This document shows, one piece after another, positions 34,700-43,699 of a stretch of 64,000 nucleotides of DNA. The DNA lies in the NCBI RefSeq assembly GCF_000331285.1, contig NZ_ANFX01000007.1, positions 1 to 64,000 of the forward strand, read 5' to 3'. A program made the position numbers and the translations under genes. Numbering within the stretch: the first letter of the stretch is position 1; each line of letters starts with the position of its first letter. The stretch is from Porphyrobacter sp. AAP82. Lineage in GTDB: Bacteria; Pseudomonadota; Alphaproteobacteria; Sphingomonadales; Sphingomonadaceae. Below the pieces are notes generated by a model that worked only from the letters and a program-made list of their open reading frames with translations, had not been told where the DNA came from and made no database searches.

Positions 34700-36001
34700 C
34701 TACTTTCTGAGCGGAAAGGCCCGCCCATAGGTCAGGCAGCGCCACAACCATTCGAGAGGGCCGTAATTGTAGCGGTCGAGCCACGGCTTCGACCACGCCA
34801 GCATCACTGCCCAGGAAAGCGCCACTACCACGTAAAGCTGCGGACGGTTGAGCGCGCCGAACAGCCCCAACGCCCAGCCGTGAAACACGAACATCATCAG
34901 GACGGAGGTGCCGAGGTAATTGGTGAAGGCAGCGCGGCCGGCAGCACGGATGCGGTCGCCCAGCCAGCCTGTCGCGGACGGGGCATAGACCACCATCAGC
35001 GCGGCAAGGCCGAGCAGCATCGGCAGGCGCGGCAGCGGGCTCCAGGCGATGAACCCGGCAAGCGTTCCGTAGAAGGTGAAGCCCCCCGCCTTGACGGCGA
35101 GCCCGATCGCCAGGTGCGCCAGAGCACCTGCGATCACCCCCGCCCAGCCCCAGGCGATCATCTTGCTGCGGGTAAAGGTGCCGGAGAAGAACCCCATCCG
35201 GTAAAGCGCCATGCCGATCAGCATCAGCGGGATCGATTCAAAGCAGAAGAACAGCACGTTGCTGAGCGGCTCGCTCCACTGCTCGGCGAAGCGGTGGGCA
35301 ACAAGCGCTCCGTAATCCCCGGCGGCGATCGCATCGGACGGGACCGCGCCGTGGGCGAGTGTCTTGTCGATGTCGGCAATCAGGCCGGCGCGCATCTCGA
35401 CGACTTCGGGGCCGCCTTGGGTGCCGAAGGATGTATCGACCACCGCCCAGGGCAGGCTGATGAAGATCGCGTAGAACAGCACGCCGAACATGTAACCGAC
35501 GAGCCCGGTCCAAAGCTGCGCCTTGGCCGACCAGCCGATGCAGGCGAGCACCACGAAGCCGAACACCGCATAGAAGAACAGGATGTCGCCCGGCCAGATG
35601 AAGAAGAAGTGGAACAGCCCGAAGGCCGCGAGGATGGCGAGCCGCCACGCCTGGAGGCGCCATGTCGCGCCGCGCGCCCAGGCTTTTTCCATGAACAGGT
35701 ACATCCCCGCCCCGAACAGCATGGTGAACAGCCCGCGCATCTTGCCGTCGATCGCCACGAACTGCGCGATCCACAGCCACCCGCCCGGATCGCCCGGATC
35801 GGTGCGGAAGGCGGCCGGGTACATGTAGGCCTCGAAGGGCTGGCCGAAGGCGACGATATTGGCCCACAGGATACCCATCACCGCGATGCCGCGGATGAAG
35901 TCGAGCGTGTCGATGCGCTGCGCCGCGGCGACCGGCGCGATGGACGCTTGCCCGTCACCGAAAACATCATCGGCCGCGGAAGGTGAAAGCGTGTCGTTCA
36001 T
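34700..36001 (-). CDS. DUF418 family membrane protein
   Basis: A 433-residue polytopic inner-membrane protein with about ten hydrophobic segments. The N-terminal RIDTLDFIRGIAVMGILWAN motif is the hallmark of DUF418 proteins, related to acyltransferase-3/heparan-alpha-glucosaminide acetyltransferase-like folds. The C-terminal half has GPLEWLWRCLTYG, the DUF418 end signature. Function unknown. Monocistronic; its end lies just upstream of the bfd promoter. Confidence 0.87.
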   Translation of the reverse strand: MNDTLSPSAADDVFGDGQASIAPVAAAQRIDTLDFIRGIAVMGILWANIVAFGQPFEAYMYPAAFRTDPGDPGGWLWIAQFVAIDGKMRGLFTMLFGAGMYLFMEKAWARGATWRLQAWRLAILAAFGLFHFFFIWPGDILFFYAVFGFVVLACIGWSAKAQLWTGLVGYMFGVLFYAIFISLPWAVVDTSFGTQGGPEVVEMRAGLIADIDKTLAHGAVPSDAIAAGDYGALVAHRFAEQWSEPLSNVLFFCFESIPLMLIGMALYRMGFFSGTFTRSKMIAWGWAGVIAGALAHLAIGLAVKAGGFTFYGTLAGFIAWSPLPRLPMLLGLAALMVVYAPSATGWLGDRIRAAGRAAFTNYLGTSVLMMFVFHGWALGLFGALNRPQLYVVVALSWAVMLAWSKPWLDRYNYGPLEWLWRCLTYGRAFPLRK

Positions 36002-36097
36002 GGCTGATCCCCCGAGCCCATGGTCCGGGCCGGGAGATTAGCGATTTGCAGGAGCTTGGAAAGAGCCGCCGGTCGATTCCCGGCGGCGCTTGGTGGG

Positions 36098-37177
36098 TCA
36101 GCCCTGCCCGGCGACGACGCAGGCCTTGCCTTCGCGCTTCAGCGCGGCGCAGGCGCGGCCGGCTTCGGCCTCGCTCGAAAAGCCGGTGGCGAGCAAGCGG
36201 GTGAGGCTGCCCGACGGCAAGAGCGCCTTGCGGGTGCCCGCGAGTGCGGCATGGCTGCCGATCTGGCTCCACAGCTTGTCGGCATTGCCCGCCACGCCGA
36301 AAGCGCCAAGCTGCACGCGCCAGCTGCCCTGCTTGCGCGGGGCGAGCGCGGCCGGAACGGGCGTCACGGTCGAGCCCTTGCCGGCCGAGGCAAGCGTGAG
36401 CTGCGCAGGCGCCGGGGCCGGAGCGAGCGGCTTGGGTGCGGGCGGCAGGCCCATCGGCTTGGGCGCGGCGGCAGCGACAGTTACCACCGGCGGCTTGGGC
36501 GCGGGCGCAGTTGCGACCGCGAGCACCGCTGCGGCGGCCGGGCGGCTGCCGAGCTCGGCGGCGGCGAGTTCGGTCTGGCGCTGGGCCCTGGCACCGGCAT
36601 CAAGCTCGCGGGCGAGCGACTGCGCCTGGGCACGCTGGGCCTGCGGAATATAGGTGTCCATCTGCGCCAGCGCCTCGCGCGCCTGCGGCAGGCCGGCGCC
36701 GTTCGCCAGCGTCATCAGCGCATAGGCGCGCGTCCAGTCGCGCGGAGCATAGTCGGCGTTGAAGTGCGACAGGCCCAGCACATATTGCGCGCGAGGATCG
36801 CCGCGGTCGGCAGCAGCCTGGATCAGCGGCATGGCCTTCTGCTGTTCGCCTTCCTGGAACAGCATCAGCCCGAAATTGTCGGCGGCCTTCACATGGCCGA
36901 GCGCCGCGGCCTGCTCGTAGAGCTGGCGCGCGCGGGCATTGTCGATCTCGACCCCGCGCCCGAGACGGTAGGCCTGGGCAAGGTTGAACAGCGCATCGGC
37001 ATCGCCGGCAGCGGCCGGGCCCTGCCATTCGACCACCGCGCGGGCATAGTCGCCCGCACTCCACGCATCGACGCCGGCCTTCACGTCCGCGAGCGCGGGC
37101 GCCGCAGCCGCAAGCAGCGCAAGCCCTGCGCCGGCCATCGTCATCGTCCTCGAACCTGCCATAATGAAGCGTGCCAT
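36098..37177 (-). CDS. Sel1/TPR repeat protein with C-terminal SPOR domain
   Basis: A 359-residue exported protein: signal peptide (residues about 1-31, ending PALADV), Sel1-like repeats over about residues 32-160 (ALFNLAQAYRLGRGVEID, AQYVLGLSHFNADYAPRDW), a Pro/Ala-rich linker, and a SPOR domain in the last 75 residues (GSWRVQLGAFGVAGNADKLW...). SPOR domains bind denuded glycan at the septum. It is divergently transcribed from the ParA gene with a 265-bp shared promoter region and its architecture mirrors that of the SPOR protein on the other side of ParA. Confidence 0.82.
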   Translation of the reverse strand: MARFIMAGSRTMTMAGAGLALLAAAAPALADVKAGVDAWSAGDYARAVVEWQGPAAAGDADALFNLAQAYRLGRGVEIDNARARQLYEQAAALGHVKAADNFGLMLFQEGEQQKAMPLIQAAADRGDPRAQYVLGLSHFNADYAPRDWTRAYALMTLANGAGLPQAREALAQMDTYIPQAQRAQAQSLARELDAGARAQRQTELAAAELGSRPAAAAVLAVATAPAPKPPVVTVAAAAPKPMGLPPAPKPLAPAPAPAQLTLASAGKGSTVTPVPAALAPRKQGSWRVQLGAFGVAGNADKLWSQIGSHAALAGTRKALLPSGSLTRLLATGFSSEAEAGRACAALKREGKACVVAGQG

Positions 37178-37337
37178 CGATCGTCTCTCGCCTGTTGGTG
37201 CTGGGCCCAGCAGAAGGGGTGGTGGAGCGATCCATAGGGCAACACGGTTATCAAATGGTTGCACGTGGTCTAGGCCCGGTCGCGCGCGGCGAGGCCGGGC
37301 CGGGGCCGCATCAGCCATTCCCCGCACGTCCGGCATG

Positions 37338-37354
37338 TTAACCCTAAATTAGGG
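37338..37354. promoter_or_regulatory. CtrA-like box / palindrome in the SPOR-ParA divergent region
   Basis: TTAA at 37338 plus 7 bases plus TTAG at 37349 matches the CtrA site TTAA-N7-TTAA at 7 of 8 positions. It also forms the palindrome CCCTAA-A-TTAGGG (37342-37354). It lies about 90 bp before the ParA start and 160 bp before the SPOR gene start. The divergent region holds no gene. Confidence 0.45.
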
Positions 37355-37442
37355 GTATCCTGCGATCCCGTGTCCATCCAGCCGTTGTCAGGCGTTGCAA
37401 TAGGGCAGCACGCAGCGGTTCAATCCATGGGGGACCCAGGCG

Positions 37443-38165
37443 TTGCGTGTACTCGCTTTGGCATCGCAAAAAGGTGGATCGGGCAAGACCACCCTGTCCG
37501 GACATCTCGCCGTCCAGGCCCAGCGCGCTGGCGCCGGGCCGGTCGTGCTGATCGACATCGACCCGCAAGGCAGCCTTGCCGACTGGTGGAACGAGCGCGA
37601 GGCAGAGTATCCCGCCTTCGCCCAGACCACGGTCGCGCGTCTCGCCAATGACCTTGCAGTGCTGCGCCAGCAGGGCTTCAAGCTCGCGGTGATCGACACC
37701 CCGCCGGCCATCACCATGGCGATCCAGTCGGTCATCAGCGTGGCCGAACTGATCGTCGTGCCGACCCGCCCCTCCCCGCACGATCTGCGCGCCGTGGGTG
37801 CCACGGTCGACCTGTGCGAGCGCGCGGGCAAGCCACTGGTGTTTGTCGTCAACGCGGCCACACCCAAGGCCAAGATCACCTCGGAGGCCGCGGTCGCGCT
37901 CTCGCAGCACGGCACCGTCGCCCCGATCACGCTCCACCACCGCACCGATTTCGCCGCCTCGATGATCGACGGCCGCACGGTGATGGAGGTCGATCCCGAA
38001 AGCCGCTCGGCTGCGGAAATCGCCGCGCTGTGGCGCTATATCGCCGATCGTCTGGAAAAGAACTTCCGCCGCACCGTGTTTGCGCCCGCGCCCAATGGCT
38101 CCGGCCAGCACATGGGCGGCGTGCCGCGTCCCGCGGGCGGCTTCGGCCGCCGGGTGGCGCAGTAA
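37443..38165 (+). CDS. Orphan ParA/MinD-type ATPase
   Basis: A 240-residue ParA-family ATPase with deviant Walker A KGGSGKTT (Lys10 and Lys15), Walker A' IDIDPQGSLADWW and Walker B VIDTPP. It has no N-terminal helix-turn-helix, so it is of the small ParA class that partners ribbon-helix-helix or other adaptor proteins. The start is TTG at 37443 with no in-frame ATG nearby. The gene for a RHH-domain protein begins 18 bp downstream; no parB or parS is visible. It is likely a positioning ATPase for a cargo rather than the main chromosome ParA. Confidence 0.87.
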   Translation: MRVLALASQKGGSGKTTLSGHLAVQAQRAGAGPVVLIDIDPQGSLADWWNEREAEYPAFAQTTVARLANDLAVLRQQGFKLAVIDTPPAITMAIQSVISVAELIVVPTRPSPHDLRAVGATVDLCERAGKPLVFVVNAATPKAKITSEAAVALSQHGTVAPITLHHRTDFAASMIDGRTVMEVDPESRSAAEIAALWRYIADRLEKNFRRTVFAPAPNGSGQHMGGVPRPAGGFGRRVAQ

Positions 38166-38183
38166 GCGAAGGCGCACAGGGCC

Positions 38184-38882
38184 ATGTCGGATTCCGGTTT
38201 CGCCTCGCTCGGACCTTCGCTGCTCGCCCGCAAGGGCGGCGCCAAGCCCGCGATGCGTCCGCAGGTCGCACCGCTGGTCGCCGAGGAAGCGGCCGTGGTG
38301 CCCGAGGAGGCGCTCGAGGATCTCGGCTGGAACGATATGGGCGATTCGGATGGCGAGGGCGGCGCGCAGATCGTGCCGATCAGCGCCGACCTCAACGCCA
38401 GCCCCGCCACCGCCGGCCCCGGCCCGATCGTCCGTCGCCAACAGCGCCGCCTCGAAGAGCGCGTGCTCGCCGATGCGGCGATGACCGGCCCGGAAGACCG
38501 CGAGCCCGAATATGACGAGGACGGGGCCGAGGACGAGGACGAGGAGGCGCCCTACGGCGAAGTCTTCGATTCCGCCGATTACGACGCGGACGAAGAGGAC
38601 GAGGACGCAGACACCGCGATCTATTCGCCGCTCGTCCCGCAGGTGTCCCACGTGCCGCAGGCTGCGCCGGCTCCGGCACCAGTGCCCCGCGTTGCCGCCG
38701 CTCCGTCCGCGCGCCGCGCCGCCTTCACGCTGCGGCTCGATGCCGACCGCCACCTCAAGCTGCGCCTTGCCGCGACCATGCAGGGCGTCAGCGCCCAGGT
38801 GCTCGTGACCGAGGCTCTCGACCGCCTGCTCGCCGAATATGACGAGCTCGATGTCATCGCCAATCACCTCAAGCGCCACTGA
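38184..38882 (+). CDS. Acidic protein with C-terminal ribbon-helix-helix-like domain
   Basis: A 232-residue protein with three parts: an N-terminal region of about 100 residues with low complexity, a strongly acidic disordered stretch (about residues 108-150, mostly Asp and Glu), and a C-terminal RHH-like segment (RRAAFTLRLDADRHLKLRL then two helices ending LDRLLAEYDELD). RHH proteins are DNA-binding and serve as centromere adaptors for small ParA ATPases (ParG type). Here it is 18 bp after ParA, so a ParA-partner role is inferred. No transmembrane segment. The family is not one I can name. Confidence 0.7.
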   Translation: MSDSGFASLGPSLLARKGGAKPAMRPQVAPLVAEEAAVVPEEALEDLGWNDMGDSDGEGGAQIVPISADLNASPATAGPGPIVRRQQRRLEERVLADAAMTGPEDREPEYDEDGAEDEDEEAPYGEVFDSADYDADEEDEDADTAIYSPLVPQVSHVPQAAPAPAPVPRVAAAPSARRAAFTLRLDADRHLKLRLAATMQGVSAQVLVTEALDRLLAEYDELDVIANHLKRH

Positions 38883-38944
38883 GCGCCCGCCACCACAACC
38901 GCCACGACAACGTGAACCATCAGGATCTACGGGGGACTTTGACC

Positions 38945-40393
38945 ATGGACCGCAGCATCACAACCGGCCGGAAGACATCGCCGCGTCTCGCGCTCGCCGT
39001 CACCACCGCGATCGCGGGACTGGCCTTCGCCGGAGCGCCCGCTTCGGCCGCACCGCGTGCCGAGACGTCCTTCGGGAACGCGCAGGAAGCGCTCGCCAAG
39101 GGCAAGGTCGAAAAGGCCATCAAGCATGGCGAGGAGGCCGTGCTCGCCGATGGCCGCAACCCCTCCTATCGCGCGCTGCTGGGTGCGGCCTATCTCGAGG
39201 CGGGCCGCTTCGAATCCGCGGCTGCCACCTTCGGCGATGCTCTGGAGCTGGGCGACAACAACCCCCGCACGGTGCTCAGCTTCGCGCTCGCCAAGATCGC
39301 GATCGGCGATCCCAAGGCGGCGGTGCTGGTGCTCGATGACTATTCGGCTGCGATCGACCCTGCCGATCTCGGCCTTGCGCTGGCCCTTGCCGGGCAGCCG
39401 GAACGCGGCGTGGCTGTGCTGGTGAACGGCGTTCGCAGCGCCGAGGTCGCCACCCCCAAACTGCGCCAGAACCTTGCCTATGCCTATGCGCTGGCCGGCA
39501 ACTGGCGCGCTGCCCGCGTGATGGCCGCCGAAGACGTGCCCGCCGACCAGATCGAAGCGCGCCTTGCCCAGTGGGCCCAGACGAGCGCACCCGAAATGGC
39601 CGCGCAGCGCGTTGCCGCATTGCTGGATGTCACCCCGCGCGCCGATGCCGGCCAGCCGATGCACCTCGCGCTCGCCGGCTTCCCGGCGCAGGACATGAGG
39701 GTCGCCGCGTTCGACGCCGGTGTCGACGCTGACGTCGCGCTGGCCGCAGCCGAACCCGCCGCGGTCGCCGATCCCGCCGCCTCGGCCAGCTTCGCCGCCG
39801 CCTTCGCCGCGCCTGCACCCGCTGCCGAAGCGGCCCCCGCACCGGCGCCCCAACAGCCCCTCGTCACCTTCGCCGCAGCACAGCCCAAAGCGCCGGGGAT
39901 CCGCTATGTCTCGAACCCGATGGTCCAGCAGCTGCCCGCAGCTTCGGCCGCCACGCCCACGCCGGCGGCGGTTCGCGCTCCTGCCGCGCCCGCCGCGCCG
40001 CGTGTCGCCCAGGCCGCCTCGCAGCGCCGCATGGCCGCGACCACAGCTGCCGGCGCACCCGCCCCTGCCGCCGCCGCCGCCGCCGACAGGGGTCCGGCCA
40101 CCCACCTCGTCCAGCTCGGCTCCTACGGCAGCAAGGCCGAAGCCCAGCGCGGCTGGAGCACGCTGCTGGCCAAGTTCCCGCAACTGAAGGACCGCAAGCC
40201 GGTGATCACCGAAGCGCTGGTGGGTGGCCGCACCTTCTGGCGCGTCGCCGCCGACGGCTTCACCTCGCAGGGCGCCCGCGCCATGTGCGGCACCGTGAAG
40301 TCGGCAGGCCGCGGGTGCTTCGCCTACGCCGCCTCGACCCCGCCCGCTGGCGTCGTCAAACGCGACGTGCAGGTTGCCTCGCGCAGCCGCTGA
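38945..40393 (+). CDS. TPR protein with C-terminal SPOR domain
   Basis: A 482-residue exported protein: signal peptide (residues about 1-36, ending PASAAPR), TPR repeats over about 37-190 (ALAKGKVEKAIKHGEEAVL, YRALLGAAYLEAGRFESA), a long Ala/Pro-rich linker and a SPOR domain in the last 80 residues (THLVQLGSYGSKAEAQRGW). It begins 63 bp after the RHH gene, in the ParA operon direction, and ends in a strong terminator. SPOR proteins act at the division septum, so this operon plausibly links a ParA system to cell-wall or septal events. Start ATG 38945 has GGGGGA upstream. Confidence 0.82.
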   Translation: MDRSITTGRKTSPRLALAVTTAIAGLAFAGAPASAAPRAETSFGNAQEALAKGKVEKAIKHGEEAVLADGRNPSYRALLGAAYLEAGRFESAAATFGDALELGDNNPRTVLSFALAKIAIGDPKAAVLVLDDYSAAIDPADLGLALALAGQPERGVAVLVNGVRSAEVATPKLRQNLAYAYALAGNWRAARVMAAEDVPADQIEARLAQWAQTSAPEMAAQRVAALLDVTPRADAGQPMHLALAGFPAQDMRVAAFDAGVDADVALAAAEPAAVADPAASASFAAAFAAPAPAAEAAPAPAPQQPLVTFAAAQPKAPGIRYVSNPMVQQLPAASAATPTPAAVRAPAAPAAPRVAQAASQRRMAATTAAGAPAPAAAAAADRGPATHLVQLGSYGSKAEAQRGWSTLLAKFPQLKDRKPVITEALVGGRTFWRVAADGFTSQGARAMCGTVKSAGRGCFAYAASTPPAGVVKRDVQVASRSR

Positions 40394-40428
40394 GGCGCCT
40401 CGTCGTCATTCACGCTGAGCAAGCCTTG

Positions 40429-40460
40429 CTCCCGGTCAGCCGCCGCTGGCCGGGAGTTTT
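40429..40460 (+). terminator. Rho-independent terminator after SPOR gene
   Basis: A 12-bp stem (CTCCCGGTCAGC / GCTGGCCGGGAG, one G-U pair), loop CGCC, then TTTTC. It closes the ParA-RHH-SPOR transcript. Confidence 0.85.
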
Positions 40461-40465
40461 CTTTG

Positions 40466-41266
40466 TCACGGGTGCAGCAAGGGCCCGGCAAGGGCCTGCC
40501 AGCCGGGCGTGTCCCACAGCCACATGACCACAAGGCTGCCCGACAGGGTGACCGCGAGGAATATCCAGTAGGCGGGGTGCACGAGGCGCTGGCGGTAGAG
40601 GTCCCACGCGATCATCGGGATCACGCAGACCGCCGGCCAGGCCAGCGTCGAGAGAGGCGATTGAGGCTGCGAATTGTAGAGGAACGGCATCCGCGCGAAA
40701 GCCGCTCCGATCGGCGAGATGGTCGCGAGGATCATCATCCGCTTGTGCATTCCGGCATCGAACCGCCGCGCGGCCAGCGCGATGGCGACCAGCAGCGCGA
40801 AGCTGATGCCGCTGCGCAGCTGGAGCAGCGCGGTGTTGGTCATTGCCCGCGCCATGTCGGCAACCTCGGCAGGATCGCCGGCCTCGGCAAAGGCGATCCG
40901 CGCGGCGAACTGCGCGGGGACCAGCATCACACCGCCGATCACCATCAGCGGGGCAAGCACCATGCCGAAAAGCCCCAACTGCATGTGCCACCGGTTGCGG
41001 CCCGTCGCCATCAACACTGTCTGGGTGAGCAGCAGCCCCATCCATGCCGCCATGGTCAGCGCATGGAAATGCGCCTGCCAGAGGAACCCGGGTCGGCCAC
41101 CGGCCGCGATGTCACCGGCCCGCAGGAAGGAATCCGGCACGAAGCCGATCAGGATCACGGCGATCAGGAACAGCGCCATCCCGACATAGAACCAGCGGTC
41201 GAGGAACTCCACCAGCGTTCCCGAGCCGCCCCTCTTGCCCTTCAAGCCTTGCGCATGTGTTGCCAT
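40466..41266 (-). CDS. Polytopic membrane protein of unknown function
   Basis: A 266-residue inner-membrane protein with about seven hydrophobic segments. Conserved-looking features are a histidine in the second helix (QAHFHALTMAAWMG) and NRWHMQLGLFG, spaced like haem- or metal-site histidines, but I cannot name the family. It is encoded 65 bp downstream of the dihydroorotase-like gene on the same strand, so it may be the last gene of that operon. Confidence 0.6.
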   Translation of the reverse strand: MATHAQGLKGKRGGSGTLVEFLDRWFYVGMALFLIAVILIGFVPDSFLRAGDIAAGGRPGFLWQAHFHALTMAAWMGLLLTQTVLMATGRNRWHMQLGLFGMVLAPLMVIGGVMLVPAQFAARIAFAEAGDPAEVADMARAMTNTALLQLRSGISFALLVAIALAARRFDAGMHKRMMILATISPIGAAFARMPFLYNSQPQSPLSTLAWPAVCVIPMIAWDLYRQRLVHPAYWIFLAVTLSGSLVVMWLWDTPGWQALAGPLLHP

Positions 41267-41331
41267 TGCCCCGCCCCCTTGGCCAACCCCGCGGGCAGAC
41301 TACGCCTCCGGCACCGCAATGCAAGCATGCG

Positions 41332-42567
41332 TCAGTGGCCGAGGGCAACCCCGCCCTTCCACAGCCCCAGCACGCGCCCTTGCGCGCCCTGGCGGTCGAA
41401 GGGGGTGTTGTCGGCAGTCGCCTCCATCTTGCGGCGGTCGATGATCCAGGGCTGGTCGGGGTCGACAAGCGCGAGGTCCGCCTCGAGCCCGACCGCCAGA
41501 GCGCCAGCGGGCACGCCGAGCAGCTGTGCCGGATTGGCGGCGAGCAACCGGAAGGCGCGGGGGGTGTCGATCACGCCGTCCCGCACCAGCCCGAGCACCA
41601 TGGCGAGCAGCGTTTCGGCCCCCGCCATGCCCGGCGCGGCGTCAGCGAAGGGCAGGCGCTTGTCCTCGGGCCCGCGCGGATCATGGCCGCTGGCGATGAC
41701 ATCCACCGTGCCGTCAGCGATCGCGGCCAGCGCCGCCTGCCGATCGGCCTCGCCTCGCAAGGGGGGCGAGAGGCGGGTGAAGGTGCGGAAATCGGCGGTC
41801 GCGAGGTCCGAGAGCATGAAGTGCGCAGGCGTGATCCCGCAAGTGACCGGCAGCCCCCGCGCCTTTGCCTCGCGCATCAGTTCGAACCCTCGCGCTGTGG
41901 TGACCTGGCGGATATGCAGCCGCGCGCCCGCCAGTTCGGCGAGCGCGATGTCGCGGGCAATGGCCAGCGCCTCGGCCTCGGCGGGGGCGGCGGGCAGGCC
42001 GAGGCGGGTGGCGATCTCGCCTGCGGTCGCGGCGGCCTCTCCGGCAAGCCCGCCATCCTCGGCGTGGGTCACGACCGCAAGGTCGAGCATCGCGGCATAT
42101 TGCAGCAGGCGCAGCATCACGCCGCTATCGGCGATCCAGCGCCGCCCGGTGGCGATCCCCCTCGCGCCCGCATCCTGCATCAGCGCGAGTTCGGCAAGCT
42201 CGCGCCCCTCGAGCCTGCGGGTGGCGGCGGCGAGCGGGTGGACCCACAGATCGGGCTTGCCGCTCTTGGCGATGAAGCCGACCCGGCTCGGCAGATCGAG
42301 CGGGGGCGACTGGTCGGGCATCAGCGCGGCGCGGGTGATCCCGCCGAAATGGAACGCGGGCTTGTCGACCGCGAACACGCCGAGGTCGACGATGCCGGGA
42401 GCGAGGAGCTTGCCGCGCGCATCGACGACATCGTCGCCCGCCATCGCCTCGACTCCGGCGCCCACGGCGGCAATCACGCCTTCGGCGCAGCGCAGCCCCC
42501 CCTGCACCACGCCCCCGGGCGTCACCAGCTGGGCATTGACGATGACGAGCGGATGCATCTGTCTCAT
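41332..42567 (-). CDS. Non-catalytic dihydroorotase-like protein
   Basis: A 411-residue amidohydrolase-fold protein of the dihydroorotase family. The metal-binding motif that normally reads DxHxH after the GxVD strand is replaced ([13 protein letters not shown]), so the first two metal histidines are missing. The C-terminal motif [11 protein letters not shown] keeps the Asp region, and HAEDG is present. In Pseudomonas-type aspartate transcarbamoylases an inactive PyrC homologue is needed for PyrB dodecamer assembly. Its start overlaps the pyrB stop by four bases (ATGA), supporting co-assembly. Confidence 0.83.
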   Translation of the reverse strand: MRQMHPLVIVNAQLVTPGGVVQGGLRCAEGVIAAVGAGVEAMAGDDVVDARGKLLAPGIVDLGVFAVDKPAFHFGGITRAALMPDQSPPLDLPSRVGFIAKSGKPDLWVHPLAAATRRLEGRELAELALMQDAGARGIATGRRWIADSGVMLRLLQYAAMLDLAVVTHAEDGGLAGEAAATAGEIATRLGLPAAPAEAEALAIARDIALAELAGARLHIRQVTTARGFELMREAKARGLPVTCGITPAHFMLSDLATADFRTFTRLSPPLRGEADRQAALAAIADGTVDVIASGHDPRGPEDKRLPFADAAPGMAGAETLLAMVLGLVRDGVIDTPRAFRLLAANPAQLLGVPAGALAVGLEADLALVDPDQPWIIDRRKMEATADNTPFDRQGAQGRVLGLWKGGVALGH

Positions 42568-43580
42568 GCCCAGCCCTCCACGCCGCGCGCTTCGCGGGTG
42601 AGGACGTCAAGGCACGCCATGCGGATCGCCACACCCATCTCGACCTGCCGGGTGATCAGCGATCGGCCCGCAAGGTCGGCGACCTCGCTGTCGATCTCGA
42701 TCCCGCGGTTCATCGGCCCCGGGTGCATCACCAGGGCGCCAGGCCGGGCGAGCGCGAGCCGCTTGGTCGTCAGGCCGTAGAGATGCCGATATTCGCGCGG
42801 GGACGGGATGAACTGGCCCGTCATCCGCTCAGATTGCAGGCGCAGCATCATCACCACCTCGGCGCCGTCCAGCGCGGCATCGAAATTGTGGAACACCTCC
42901 ACCCCCATTGCCTCCACCCCTTGCGGCATCAGCGCGGGCGGCGCGCAGACGCGCACCCGCGCGCCCAGCGCGGTGAGGCACAGGATGTTCGAGCGCGCGA
43001 CGCGGCTGTGGAGGATGTCGCCGCAGATCGTCACTGTCAGGCCGGTGAAATCCTCTGCGCCCTCCCCCCGCTCGGCCAGGGCATGGCGCAGTGTCAGCGC
43101 ATCGAGCAAGCCTTGCGTCGGGTGTTCATGCTGGCCATCGCCCGCATTCAGGACCGGACAATCGACCTTGTTCGCGATCAGCCCGGTCGCGCCCGAAGAC
43201 CCGTGGCGGATCACGATCGCATCGGCGCGCATCGCGTTCAGCGTGATCGCGGTGTCGATCAGCGTCTCGCCCTTCTTCACGCTGCTGGTCGCAGCGTGCA
43301 TGTTGACCACATCGGCCCCCAGCCGCTTGCCCGCGATCTCGAAGGACAAGAGCGTGCGGGTCGAATTCTCGAAGAAGGCGTTGATGATGGTCAGCCCGCC
43401 GAGCAGGTCGGTGTGCTTGGCGCTCTGGCGGTTGAGCGCAACCCATTGCTGCGCCTCGCTCAGCAGATAGAGGATTTCGTGCCGTGCGAGCTTGCCGATG
43501 CCGGTGAGATCGCGGTGCGGGAAAGCGAGCCTTCCGGGCGGAAAGCGGCCCGAGAGGGCGGTAAGATTGGTGCTGGCCAT
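42564..43580 (-). CDS. pyrB: Aspartate carbamoyltransferase catalytic subunit
   Basis: A 338-residue enzyme making N-carbamoyl-L-aspartate from carbamoyl phosphate and aspartate, the committed step of pyrimidine synthesis. Carbamoyl-phosphate site FFENSTRT (about residue 68) and HPTQGLLD are intact, as is the LQSER segment of the 240s loop. The length includes an N-terminal extension of about 20 residues, as in the PyrB type that pairs with an inactive dihydroorotase. Start ATG 43580. A near-palindrome TTAA-N10-TTAA covers 43580-43597 at its start. Confidence 0.95.
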   Translation of the reverse strand: MASTNLTALSGRFPPGRLAFPHRDLTGIGKLARHEILYLLSEAQQWVALNRQSAKHTDLLGGLTIINAFFENSTRTLLSFEIAGKRLGADVVNMHAATSSVKKGETLIDTAITLNAMRADAIVIRHGSSGATGLIANKVDCPVLNAGDGQHEHPTQGLLDALTLRHALAERGEGAEDFTGLTVTICGDILHSRVARSNILCLTALGARVRVCAPPALMPQGVEAMGVEVFHNFDAALDGAEVVMMLRLQSERMTGQFIPSPREYRHLYGLTTKRLALARPGALVMHPGPMNRGIEIDSEVADLAGRSLITRQVEMGVAIRMACLDVLTREARGVEGWA

Positions 43581-43699
43581 TAAAGCGATGCGCTTAATCG
43601 AAGCGCGTCTGTCACTCAACCCGCGCCGTAAGGTTTCCGATAGAACTGCAAGGGCAAAGATCCTACATCGCGGTCGGGGCAGATCATAAGGGACATGCA

